Positions 1-12,200 of a DNA stretch of 64,000 nucleotides are shown here, in pieces; position 1 is the first letter of the stretch; the number at the start of each line of letters is the position of its first letter. The stretch covers positions 8,805,630 through 8,869,629 of the forward strand of contig NC_085060.1 in the NCBI RefSeq assembly GCF_963662255.1, read 5' to 3'. The DNA comes from Cinclus cinclus. Its lineage: Eukaryota > Chordata > Aves > Passeriformes > Cinclidae. The position numbers were made by a program, and so were the translations under genes. The notes beneath the pieces were generated by a model, which did not search any database, had not been told where the DNA came from, and saw only the letters and a list, made by a program, of their open reading frames with translations.

Positions 1-3000
1 CAGATCAGGAGAGTTGTTCCTATAAATACAGGCAGCTGAGTGCTTTAAGGGCCAGTTATCGGCTGGTGTGGCACGGTTAACATTCGCGTAGGCAATAAAC
101 ATCATTTGCTGAATATTTGTTCAGCAATTCTCATCATCAAATCCACTTAGTTTAAAAAATGTGATTGGTACCTTGGTGAATACATTGCTGGGGGCATGTG
201 CCTTCATTCTCAGAGAAAGTGGAAGAAATATCAGAGTCGCTGGTGTTTATCATTGCAATCCAGCAGTAAAAACGTTTGGGGAAAAACATGAGAAATGAGC
301 ATTAGCAAAATGTGTGTTTATGGTTTAACAGCTACTATAAAGGAATAATTCAAGAAGCAGTTTGGTAATGGCTTTCAAGTACAGTCTTTATCCTGCTTTT
401 GACTGCAAATAGTCAGGTTTAAAACAAGGGGATAGCAGAGGTTTAGTCTACTTAGTTGTTGGTTGGAAAGCACTTCAGCTCACTTTACAGTACAGTCTCT
501 TTTTTGTTCAGGGTTACTTTTCCTCTCCTTGAATTCTGTGCAGTCACTCTTTTATGTTTTTTCTTGTACAATATCAGCTTTCATGTGATCTGCTGATGTA
601 TCTCATTGGGCTCTTTGGAAGAAGAGACATGATGGTACCTACAATGGTTGCTTTGGGTGGGAAAGGAGCTTTGCCTTTCCCTTCTCTCTCCCTCTTTGCT
701 TGCAGAGACCATCAGGGCTGTTCACTGTCATCAGGTGCCCCCCCTGACTTTCTAGTTCAGACTCATTAAAAACAGCAGTAGTAAAAAGAAGTTACTGTTG
801 AGTGTGACATTGATTTTTTTATTTTCCCATTGTTAGTAACTGCATGCTATGACCCTTGGGGAGCTGCTAAATCAGTGAATTCCTATCAGAAAGATGTCTG
901 TTTTGAGGGCTGAATTATTTGAATTATTTGAATAAAAACAAACAAAAGAAAACAAAAAAAACCAAAACAGTGTTAAGCTCATTTGGAGCTCTTGCACATA
1001 GTCACTTCCTTGTTAGCTGATATGAGCAAACGTGTTGATTGAGGACTATTGGGCCACACAATGCCTGGCAGACATTTGAGCAAAATCCTTATACATTTTA
1101 AATATTTTCTTCCCAAGTGCTTCAAAATTTAGACAGTTTCTGTTATTTTACTTCTCAAGGTTGTAACAGCTTGGAGTGAAGTGCAATAACAATTTTAAAC
1201 AGTTTTTTTTTTCCATTTTAAACTGTGCAGACTTGAAGACAGGCATGGAAGTAATATTTATGTTGAAAGCACTGGCTAAAGTGCTGTAATTATGATAGAT
1301 GTAAGTGGTGATTTTGTCTTCTATGTTTTTAGGTCTGCTGCCATCCCACCTGTGGGACAGAGGATGGTTGATAGATGCTTTGTCAGATCCCCCACTGAAG
1401 GTCTTCTAAGACCTTTCACCTTTTTAAAGACTGCTGAATAAATAATTTTATGCAAACATATTAAGCTTAGTCCTCAGCATTCAAATTAAAACTTTAGGCA
1501 TTAGAGAAGCTGAAATACCATTAGGTTAAGACTTAAGACCTTCAGATTTTTTTCCTGATTTGATCCCACAAATCTCTCATGAGCTTGAAGTTCTCTAGAA
1601 GCTCACAGAGTCCCATTGATTTTGCAAAGCTAAGCTTATGCTTAAGAGCTTTGCAGGATCACAGCCAAACTTGGGTTTCTTTATTTGTTTATTCCAGGCC
1701 TGTGGGGATCACATTTTCAAGCTTTTCCTGGTAATCAGGGAGTGGAAACTATTTATGTGTTTAACAGCAGTTCAGATTCTGATTTCATATGATTACAGGA
1801 GCTCAGGTTGTCCAGTGTGTAATCAAATGTAAAGAGATAGTTCCTACAGTATTTCTCTCTGTTTATCTGGTGTTTCTTATTTTGTCTTTAAGATACCAGT
1901 TCACATATTTTCTGTAACTGTTAAAGGAGGAGGGGAAAAAAAAACAAACAAACCAACAAATAAACACAACAAGAAAAAAGGAATACAAATTCCAGGCAGA
2001 ATTTCTATGTAGCAACTCCCAGTGTGTCTTTTCCTAAGGATGCACTGCAAAGGTAGATTCCTCTTACTGCTCAAATGAGAATTGCTTCTTCTGCAAGAGC
2101 CAGATCAGTTGTAAGTAAGTGCCCTGCGAGTTTCCATCTAGCTGCTGGGCAGGAATGTGAGCCACAAAGGAGCAATGAAAGCCACCTGAAATTTGCAGTC
2201 TCCAGGAATAGATGGAAAGTAGTGTGCTCCATCAGGTTGGAGGAACTCCTCAGCTGTTTAAATGTATGCTCAAGTATTGTAAAACTATGTTTTACACAGT
2301 TCTTTTATTACGTTATGTGAGGCTTGATCACATAAAGTTATATGGGCAACAGACTGGTGCTGCAATGAAGTTCTTATGGCTTTGTTTTGATTTCCACAAG
2401 GAAAAAGAATGAATTTGAAAATGCACCATGCAGCTGCAGATAGAAATCTTGGTAAAAGTAGAGCAGACTTTGAATTCTGCTTGCCACAGGATATAAATTA
2501 CAGCTGTCTACTTTCTGGATCTTTTAGGGTTTTTTTGTATTTTCTTGGCTAGAGGACCTGTACCTTCAGAGCAAGCGTTGCAAAGCTTTCCTTGTCTCGT
2601 CTGAATTCTGTGGCTGTTGTGTGAACTTTACCTGAGTGAAGGCTGTAAATTGGAGCCCAGTATTGTGAAAAATTGGTGTAAAACCAATCTCAAATATAAG
2701 CAAATCCTATAAAGAAAAACTGGTATAACAGCTCCTGGTTCTTACTGGTATTATGAATGCAATTATGAGTGTTAAAAATGTATTGCAAACACTGTATTGT
2801 TATGCTAATCAGTGTCTTTTTTTTTCTTTCTCTTAATGCCTTTCACCTGCAATGATTGGAAACACTTGAAATGATGGGATATTTGGTGTCTTTGGTTTTC
2901 ATCTTAACTCTTCTGGAAATCCCTACTTGCAGGTAAGCTCACTGTTATTACACAATGCATGAAGATTTGCATCTTTTCCCTAACCTTTTACATTACATTT

Positions 3001-6000
3001 TAGAGAGGAAATAGCCTCCAATTCAAATGGAACAGTCTGTGGTATGTCCCATTCTGTCCCCAGTGATTAGGTATTAGTGCTGCAAAATAACAGCCAAGGT
3101 AAAACTGAATTTGGTGGGCCATGTGAATGTCAAACAGAGCATAATACATTTAGGAACCTACCAAATGCAACCTCTTGAAATTGTTTTTTGGATAGTTCCT
3201 CTCTAGGAACTAAGATTTTACTTGGATTATTCTTCTTCAAGGAGCAAAACAAATTTCTAATCCTCCTGCTCCTAAGAACAGCTCAAAGACAAGAACCTAA
3301 ATGCTGTGAGCTGAAGCCAAATACAGATAACCAAGCATGGATGTATTTGTGTAGGTGAAGGATTCTTGGGTTTTTTCTCAGGTTTTGAAGGTTTGATCCT
3401 GGACTGTCTCTGGTTACTGGTTTTGAGTTGTTCTCCTGCACAGCCTTCACTCCTGGAAAACTGCTACTGTTAGCTGGACAGCATCCATGCTTAGGTGCAG
3501 CTCTCCCCTACTGTTGCTGCACACCCTCTGCAAGGCAGTGGGATGACCCCAGAGGGGTGCCAGGAGGCCCAGCAGTTCTGGTGTGCTGGGTCTGGTACGT
3601 GCATGAGCACCACCAGGCAAGAGTCAGGTTGGCTGGCATGGGATGAGTGGGGATCCAGCCCTGCATAAATTTACTCTTTCACCTGCTCACCTCCAGCTCC
3701 TTGCAAGCAGAAGGCTCTCCTACAAGGTTGGGTTCCCTGGGAGCAGCAGCACCCAGGTGTGGTCGCTGCTTTCTCGGTGCCAGCTCAGGGGGACTCTCCA
3801 GCTCTGACCCCTTTCCTGATGCCCTGCTCTAGTTGCTCACCCAGCAGAGACAATCAGGTCTGAGCAAACTTTCTCTTTGAGTTTAATATCTTACCAACAG
3901 TCATAACAAAATCGTTGGCAATTCCTCTCAGGTCTTTCTGGTCTTTTCCATTTCCATGACGCAGCAGGTTTTTTTGCGGCAGGACCCAGATCGCTGTTCT
4001 TATTTTGTGGAAGGAGATTTAATTACAGTGTGAGTGAGCCACATCCATCATTTCCAGTTCAGAGCCTATCCAGAGCTTCTCTCTGTGTTTTGGGTATGTG
4101 GAGTCACAGGGTTGTTTTCACTGCATTTCCCTGGGGTTTGCCAAAACGATGACTAATTAGGGCAGAAACAGGCCACCTTCCCAGCTGTTCCCTTGCGGTT
4201 TGTTTTGGATGTCACCATGCACCTTCCCCAGCATTGCAGTACTTTGTGCTCTTACCTCTATTTTTTTTGCAGTAAGTGGTGTAAACGTTGGAATTTGGAG
4301 CCTTAAATGAAAATGATAATGCATTGCTGGTTTTATTGAGCTGGAATAACTGATCTGGGAAACTGGACAGAAATAGCCAGGCGAGTATGTGCTGGCTGAG
4401 AGTAAATGAGCTGGAACCGCTCTAGGCTGGGCAGGTTTGTGTTTGTTTTGAGTCTTCCTTCTTTCTTATGTTTTTGGATTTTGTTTTATGACTGTTAGGT
4501 GTTTTAAATCTGTCACCCCCAGTGTGCAGCAAAAGGACATCACTGAAGCTGATACTTTTCATGAAATGCGGCTCAGGATAAGCACTGAAGCTTTCATTTA
4601 ATGTGCCTACTTCATTAGTGGTAGGAAGATCACCTTTTTGGGTAGCTCTGAGCCTTTTTCCTTTCAGGCCTGAGAGGAAAAATGGGCACACTGAGGATCC
4701 CTACCAACTCATGTGCTTCTGTCCCAAGCACACTTGGGTCAGGATTTTAGACAGGTTTCGAGTGGGTGGAACTTGACCCAGTGGTGTCCTGAGAGCCCAG
4801 GATTTGAAGCCTGGCACCACTGAAAAGTGGCTGAGTATCTACCTGAGCTTAGGGTGCAGCAAGTTCTCAAGAGACAATACAAAACTAGTGGGGATGCTTT
4901 GATAGCTGCTCTCCCATTTATTTTTCTAGGAAGTACCTGGAGTTTTTATTCCTGTGACTGTGTTGTTTTCCAGTATATTAAACCTTCTATTTTGTAGCAT
5001 CCCAGGGGCATGTGGCTGTTCCTGGGCTGTAACACCCACTGCGCCAGGCTGTGCTGCCAAGCAGTGAGCTAGCCATTGGCATGACTTTTAAAAATGCAGT
5101 GAGGACAATAAGGCAACTATTGCTTTAGCTATCCCTGTTGTACATGTGGTTGCATAAATGTGCTAGATTATGATTATCTCTGGCTCATAATTAGCAATTT
5201 GCATAACTGCTTGCTGTGAACAAGAAGTCCCATCAGTGTTATGAAGGATTTATTTAGCTGTCTGAATATATTTTTGTTATCCAGTGCAGAAAGAAAACAA
5301 TCAAAATGGAAGCAGTCCCAAATGCTTGGTGTTATTTCTAACCCGCACGCATAATTAACAGGAGTACTAATTGTTCAGCACCAGAAACTCATTTGTTTCT
5401 CTATAGACTGGAAGAACATTAATTCTCAGAGTGCCTCTCTCTTTTTCTCCCCCTAGCCAGTGGTATCATAGGCTCTGCAGTCAGTTGTAACCAGATTATT
5501 TTTATTGTGCTTGCAACACCGTGCCTGCGATAGTCTTGTCTTTCCCAAGCTTCTGTCTAAGCAGTGAAATGTATGTGAATATATGTAGTCATGGCTGTGT
5601 CTCAGACTCTCAACAATGGATCCTTGTACTGCTGTTGTCATAAGAAGTGAGGGCTCAGTGATACCTTGGATACCTGCTTGTTGCCAGAGCATCCCTGCCT
5701 AGTGAGTACCAAAAGATGAGACCTGCTTTCTGGCTTCACCTGCTCATCTGCTCCTGCACTCCAGATGACAAAATATACCTTTGGAAAAGAAATTTTGCAT
5801 ATCTGGGTGTGATTTTGGAAAATGGGGTACAAAGTTGGTCATGCCCACGAGAAGATATACAAAATCATGCCTGTGTTGACCCTGTACAAAATTATGGTTT
5901 TATTTGCACTCATGTGCAAATAGGGTGCACTCTGGAAATCATGGGAGCTGGGAAATCCACATTATGAGCAGCATTGCCTTTTGAAATTGTTTAAGTGTAG

Positions 6001-8691
6001 GTCTTGGGTGAGTTCTCTTTTATAGAACTCAGGCCACATAACCTGAGTTTGATGTAGAGATGAGTTAGTAAGTTGGGAGCAAAGGATATGCTGGCAAAGA
6101 ACCTAACCCTGGGAATTACCCAATTTTTGAATGTCTGCTGAATCCTGAGCTGCAGTAGACTTTTTTTGGGAGTTTTTAAAAGCACATGGCTCTTCCTCAG
6201 GAAGCTGCTGGATCCTGACAAAAACACAAGTTCTGTTTTTTCTGATCCTGAAATGGGGCAGCACGTCTCACCACGTTCCTTTTTTTGCCCAGCCTTGTGC
6301 TGTAGGGCTGGTTGATCACTTTCTCCTTGCTGTTCAGGAAGGAGCACATCTCTCCCTGGTGGCAGCAAGTTTATGCCCACATCAGAGAAAGGTCTGCAGA
6401 GCCTGTGGTTGAGTCTGTGCAGTGAAGAGTTAGGAAAAAAATGAGCAGCTTAGTAAAGTGATTGGATGTGAAAGTCCTTTCAAGCTTTTGGTGGCAATCT
6501 TGAAATGTAAGATCCTCTAAAGGTCTTTTCCTGTACTGAGCTGCAACTTTTTCTGCATAAATAATGTTGGAGAAAAGTAACTTACTTGTGGCACATATGT
6601 CCTACATGGTAGCAAACATTTACAGATCCATGAAGCACAGGCCACTGAAATCATGGGCCCTCACTAAGAGGTTGAGACTGCTGTTAAATGGTGGCTAAAA
6701 GGACAAAACAGTGTCTTTAGAGAACTTGCTTGAAATGAGAATATTGTGTAATCCAAGAGCCAAATGATTTAATATGCAATGAACCCAAAATCTCATTTAA
6801 AAAAGTGAATGTGCAGGCTTGCGCCAACATAATTTACTTATTTTTATGAGTACCTTCCATGCACTGCTAATAAATATGAACTATTAACGGGTTTTTAATC
6901 TGATTCGCGTTTATTACAGGTTGAGTGCAAGGCTATAAATAATGCTTGCTTAGAGGCATGAAGGGTAAAGCTGTGTGAGTGGGTCCCTCAGCACTTGCTG
7001 GAGCTGGACTGTGCAAGGCAGTGCCTATTTGCAATGCAGATGAGCCACCAACTCAATTCATCAGGCTGTGAGGATGCTCTTCTGGAGCATTTGTACCACC
7101 ATTTCCTCTGAAACAGGATCTTGCTCTGACTGCATGGGTTTGAAACAGGTATTTTGGGGTATAATCTGTGTTTCTCTGTTCACTGGGAACTTAGAAATCA
7201 AATTACTTATGAAAGGGAAGAGAGATCTTGGAGTTGCTTATTGCTGGTGTTTTCCAGTCTCCCTTACTCTCATCTGTCTCTCCCACCCTTCCTCAGCCAT
7301 CAGGCAACACAAGTAATACAGGTAATAAATGCTCATGTGAGGAGGAGAAGAGTTGGGCAAAACTCATCAAAGGGAAAAGGGAAGACATCTTAAGGGCTTC
7401 TTTGCTCCTTTTTAATTTTTTTCTCCTTTTATGGAGCTATTTTCTCCTACAAGGTTGGGTCCCTAAAAAGATCTCTCTCTGGAGGGGTTTGCAGATTGAA
7501 TAAGAACAAGAGAGAAGTTGCTTATTGGAGTGTTCCTTGTTTCTGACTGGGAGATCTTGACTCAAGAAGGGGAAGAAATTAGCAGCTCTGGTATCCTGGA
7601 ATAGCAATAGCTAAGGCAAATAAGAAATTTTTGTGTGTTTCCTGCTGGAAATCTAGGTTTTATCAAGGAGAAAATATGAAACGGGAATTTCAGAGAGGTT
7701 TTGCATCCTTATTTCACATCCTCCTTCTCACTATTTGCTTGTTGTGTCCCGAGGGTGTGCAGGGCCAGAAGACCTCTCCCAGTGTGTGCTGCACAGCCCC
7801 TCTTGCTACTGCAGCCTGGTAAGAGATGCAGCCCATACCAATTTGTCCAGAAAGAAGAAAATGCAGAGAAAAGGCAGCCTGTTGAGATGTGGCAGTATAG
7901 CTTCTCTTTGTGGCTGAAAGTTTTCTGATTGTTTTGTCTCAAATGTTTACCTTCCCAATCTGTGGAAGCTCCCTGAGGAAAAGAAACATTTTGTGATAAA
8001 TAGTTTTGTCAACAGCCCAGTTTTTCTTCAAAAGCATTCTGATGGAAACCTCTTAGGAACGTGCACCTTTGGTCTTACTTGCTCTTATTTGCACAAGCAG
8101 GTGTGATTTATTTTGCCCTTTGATGGATCGTGCAACTCCCATTGCAAGCAGCCATGGTTGGGAATAAGTTGTGGAAGCAAATCTTTGATGCTTCCCAAGA
8201 TTTCATAATGAGAGAGAGCCACCCAATGTCTCGGGGACTGCTTGATGGAATTATAGCTGGCAGAAATTAATTTATAAGCATCAATGTGAAGTACACAATG
8301 ACGTGGACATGTTCTGATCTTGTGTAGCTGCATTGTGCTTTTTACACTGGTTTCTGTTCTTTTACATGGCTGATAATAGTATAATTACAGAGAGGAGAGG
8401 TAAATGCCCTAGACTGATGGAAGGGCAGAGAAGGTGCATTTCCACTGAGCTCCATCTGAAGTTTGTATGGCATTTCCATTAAAAGCTCCATGCTTGCTTT
8501 ACTGAAGAATATGATAAATACCTTATTCTGAGATTTTTGTGTGATCTGTGTAAGGTCATCCAGTACAAGGGCAGGGAGATTGTTCAAAACTTCCTTAAGC
8601 CATCAGCTTGATCCTGCTTAATGCTTTGTTCTTGTGGTTCCTTGCATGAAAATCAGTAAATAAAACATCAGACCTGAACCCCCCAATTTTA
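1..8691 (+). other. Presumed HS6ST2 intron, proximal part of window
   Basis: No exon, RNA gene or recognisable transposable element is visible. The DNA is AT-rich with short A/C-rich low-complexity patches (about 937-968 and 1936-1979). Two stretches, about 5050-5260 and 6755-6960, are AT-rich, free of simple repeats and dense in homeodomain- or octamer-like words, so they may be conserved non-coding DNA. Intron status is inferred from the downstream splice acceptor and the lack of any other gene; a nested non-coding gene cannot be excluded. Confidence 0.6.
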
Positions 8692-9249
8692 CCCGATCTT
8701 TCCCCTGTACTCAGCATTGGTGAGGCTGCACCTTGAGTGCTGTGTCCAGTTCTGGGCACCCCAGTTTAGGAAGGACATTGAGATGCTCAGAAGTGTCCAG
8801 AGGAGGCAACAAGGCTGGTGAGGGGCTTGGAACACAAACCCTGTGAGGAAAGGCTGAGGGAGCTGGGGTTGTTCAGCCTGGAGAAAAGGAGACTCAGAGG
8901 TGACCTTATCACTCTCTACAACTTCCTGAAAAGTGGCTGTAGCCAGGTAAGGGTCAGGCTCTTCTTGCAGGCAACAACTGACAGAATGAGAAGACACAGT
9001 CTTAAATTGCACCCGCAAAAGTTTAGGTTAGACATCAGAAAAAAAAATCTTCACTGAAGGAGTGATAGGACAGTGGAATCATCTGTCCAGGGAGGTGGTG
9101 GAGTCACTGTCCCTGGACTTGTTTAAAAAAGTGGACATGGCACTCAGGGCCATGGTTTAGTTGATGAGCAGGTGTTAGGTTAGGTTAGATTTCAATTGAT
9201 GATCTCAAAGGTCTTTTCCAACCTAGTTCATTTTGTGATTCTGTGATTC
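8692..9249 (+). mobile_element. CR1 LINE fragment, 5'-truncated, + strand
   Basis: The sequence follows the well-known 3' half of avian CR1: a segment from the end of the reverse transcriptase frame (CTGTACTCAGCATTGGTGAG, then GTCCAGTTCTGGGCACCCCAG), then GGCTGAGGGAGCTGGGGTTG, TTCAGCCTGGAGAAAAGGAG, GGTGGTGGAGTCACTGTCCC, and the end GTCTTTTCCAACCTAG. It terminates in two copies of the tail octamer, TGTGATTC TGTGATTC, at 9234-9249. The reading frame is broken, so it is a dead copy. The precise 3' end is secure; the 5' end is placed to within about 15 bases. Confidence 0.93.
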
Positions 9250-12200
9250 CCGGGGCCTAAGAGAGGAGGGATTCCCAGCACAGCTGTTGTCACAGCAGCT
9301 GATTTCCATTGGGGGCTGCAGAGATGGATGAAATCCCAGCAGCATTTGCAGGAAATGCACAGCAGAGGTCAAGCACAGCACTGCAAAACCTGGCTCTGCA
9401 CAGGATGGGGGTTCTTTTGGTGCCTGTGCTACTTAAAATTTTGCAGCTTTGTGTGGCTTCAGAATGTACACTGAGTGCCTGCAGATGCTGCCTTCCCCTT
9501 GGGCTGTGGCTGCCCAGTCAGGCCTCAGGATGTTACTGGTGAGAGTGACGGTATGGCCATTCAGTGGTCAGGACTGTGGTGAGCACTGCAGGCACTTGTC
9601 TGTCTCAGATGGCACCTAAATGTCCCATTTTTTGTGTTCATCCTGCTTCCTGCTGCTGGAGGTGCCTATTGAATGCAGCCTGTATCCCAGGCTAACTTCA
9701 CTACCCAGACATTATTGAAGGCAATGAATTTGCAGTGCCTGCAATGCTGTTGGCTGCTTTGTTATATAGTCCTAGAGTAAGAGGAGGTCAATATTGCATT
9801 AGTTCTGGCTTGATGTGACCTATCTGAAGCCACCAGAGTAAATTCAATTTGTGTTTATTTCTGTGCTGGAGTCTGTTCTTCACAGGCTTGACAAGGAATT
9901 AATCTTACCTTGCTTTTACTTATTTTGAAAGGAATAACAGTGGAAGGACTTAATCCTGGAAAGACTTTGTGCTCGCTTTCATTTCAAATACACCTTGTCT
10001 AATGTTTCTTTACAGTTTTGGCCTGATGGTGCTTAGCTAATCCATCTGATCCTAATTCTCACAAAGTCTTTTGCAGTCTCCACTGCCCAACCTCTGATTC
10101 CCAGGAAAGGTTTTTACAGCTGAGACAGTGTGGTAAATACTGCAGCTCTTAGCTGGGATTTTTTTTCCCCCCACATAATTCATGGACCTCAGTAATGTGA
10201 CTTCCCCAGTGAAAGGGCATTTATAGATTTCACTCTCTAGTGCCTGATCCGTGACCTGCTGGAGTCAGCAACTGTGTTTCTGCTGACCCTATCTGGCTTT
10301 GGATCAGGCAACAGGGAGCTTCAGAGTGAGAGCTATCTGCTCCTTTCTAATGGATGTATCATATGTCATAGATTTTTCCTGGTTAGAAAAGGATATAAAA
10401 GCTGTGATGTTAGAAACCATAATATACTTTGTTAATTGGATTGCATTAAGGCACGTTAATCAAACTGAAAGGGAATGTTAACTGGATTTTCATGTCTGCC
10501 ACAGCAGCACTTAGAGTCTTCTGCAAAGACAAGGACCTGTTTGGTGGTGCCTGAGGACAGAGGAATCAAACCAGGGTTTCTTTGCAAGGAGCTAAATGAT
10601 GTCTGTGTGAATCTGTGGATGTGAGAATTAACTGTGAGATATAGGATCGTGCATTGTGATCCCTTCCAGCCTGGTGCACCACCAGCCCCCAGAGACCTGA
10701 GCTCAAACCCCAACTCCTTGAGCATCTTGAACGTGGAAGATGCAACAAAATTTTTGTGTAAAGAAAGACTGGAGCCTGTCCGTCAGCTTTCCTAGTTTTA
10801 GAAGCAGTTTCTCCCAAGCCTTTCCTGGCATGGATGTTTTTTTCTCTCTTCCTGGAAACATTCACCAGGCAGAAACAGTAAATCCAAGCCTGTGAGCACA
10901 TGAGCATCCCCACAAATGTGCCATCACTGCCAGTTTGTGAAACAATGCTGGTTAGTTTTAAGCCTACTTTTATGTGGAGATAAGTATGTTAAAAGACCTA
11001 TGGTCTTTTTCTAGGAATCAGTTATAAAGGACCACGGGTGATATGATAATGATTTGTCCTTCAGGCTGCTTTTCTGTACATCTCTCTGTCTTCTGGGAAG
11101 CCTGTTGGCTGCACAGTTGTCACCAGTTGCTCAAACATGGCAATTTTGGGTTGCTGAGAGGTTTTTTTGCAATTAACTATTTTTCATTTCAGTAGCAGAT
11201 TCTCATTATGCAAAAGAAGAAACAGCCAAGGCAAGTGTTTAAACCTACTTAAGATTTGGACTGCATCATCTATATAATTGAAAAGCACTGCTTGGGTTAT
11301 TGTTCTGTTCCAACTTTGCTGCTACTAGTTTGGCAGATGTTTAGAGATCCTTCCTGATGCTGAACCTGGCACAGGGACTTGACCTTGATGTGTTACAGGT
11401 CCTCCTGCTCCCCCAGCAGATGGAGTTGCAGCAAAGGGAAGGGGCTGCAGCTTGATTTCCCCCAATACAGCCACCCCACAAGTAAACAAGCATTAATCAT
11501 CCATCCCAATGCACTGGTCTTCAGTTGAAAGTGGTTGTTAAATTCCTGATTGTAATTGTGATTTGCATTGCCAAGCAGCACCTTGGGTTTAAATAATCAA
11601 TGTTTCATTTTCTTGTTCTGTTCATGTGTGCTGGTTGTGTCCCTGAAGGGAGGTTTGGCTGATTGTTTGGTACCTCTTGCTAACCCAGGTCCCCTTGTCT
11701 TACCTTTGCAGCTAATTGGCTGGATTTGATTTTTGTTTCACCACTTGCCTTGGGTGGAAAGAGGCATTCCAGAAAGTGACTTCTTAGAATTTGATGTTAA
11801 TTGACTAAAGTAACTTAAAAGTAGAGGATATATAGGAAAACTAGTACATTTCTTGAAACATTATTTTCTTGCATTCAGCTTTAACTGAGATTGCTCACAG
11901 TTACGCTCAAACCTGGTCACAGCTGGTCATCCCATCCATTGTACATGATCATACAATTTTTGCACCTTATTTGCTTTCATAAACTGACAGAAGACCAAAA
12001 GTTGTCATCTTCTGTCTCTTCTTGTTCTGCTGCTCAACTCTGAATGGTCTGGTCATTAGCAGACCTACCTGAGTAAGTAACTGGAGAAAATACCCTCCTT
12101 CTTCTGCAGAAGGTTCCTAGGTTGTCCTGATCCTGCCCCATCCAGCAGACCTGATGGCTGGGGGAGGGAAAGGGTGAAGGGTGATCATTCCCATCACCCA

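Noticed and set aside
8689..9057. Open frames of 79-109 codons on both strands
   Set aside because: They lie inside the CR1 3' end; the sense frame is broken and the antisense frame is a shadow.
9173..9190. TTAGG-like telomere words (GTTAGGTTAGGTTAG)
   Set aside because: They are part of the CR1 3' region, where similar words are normal, and are only about three units long.
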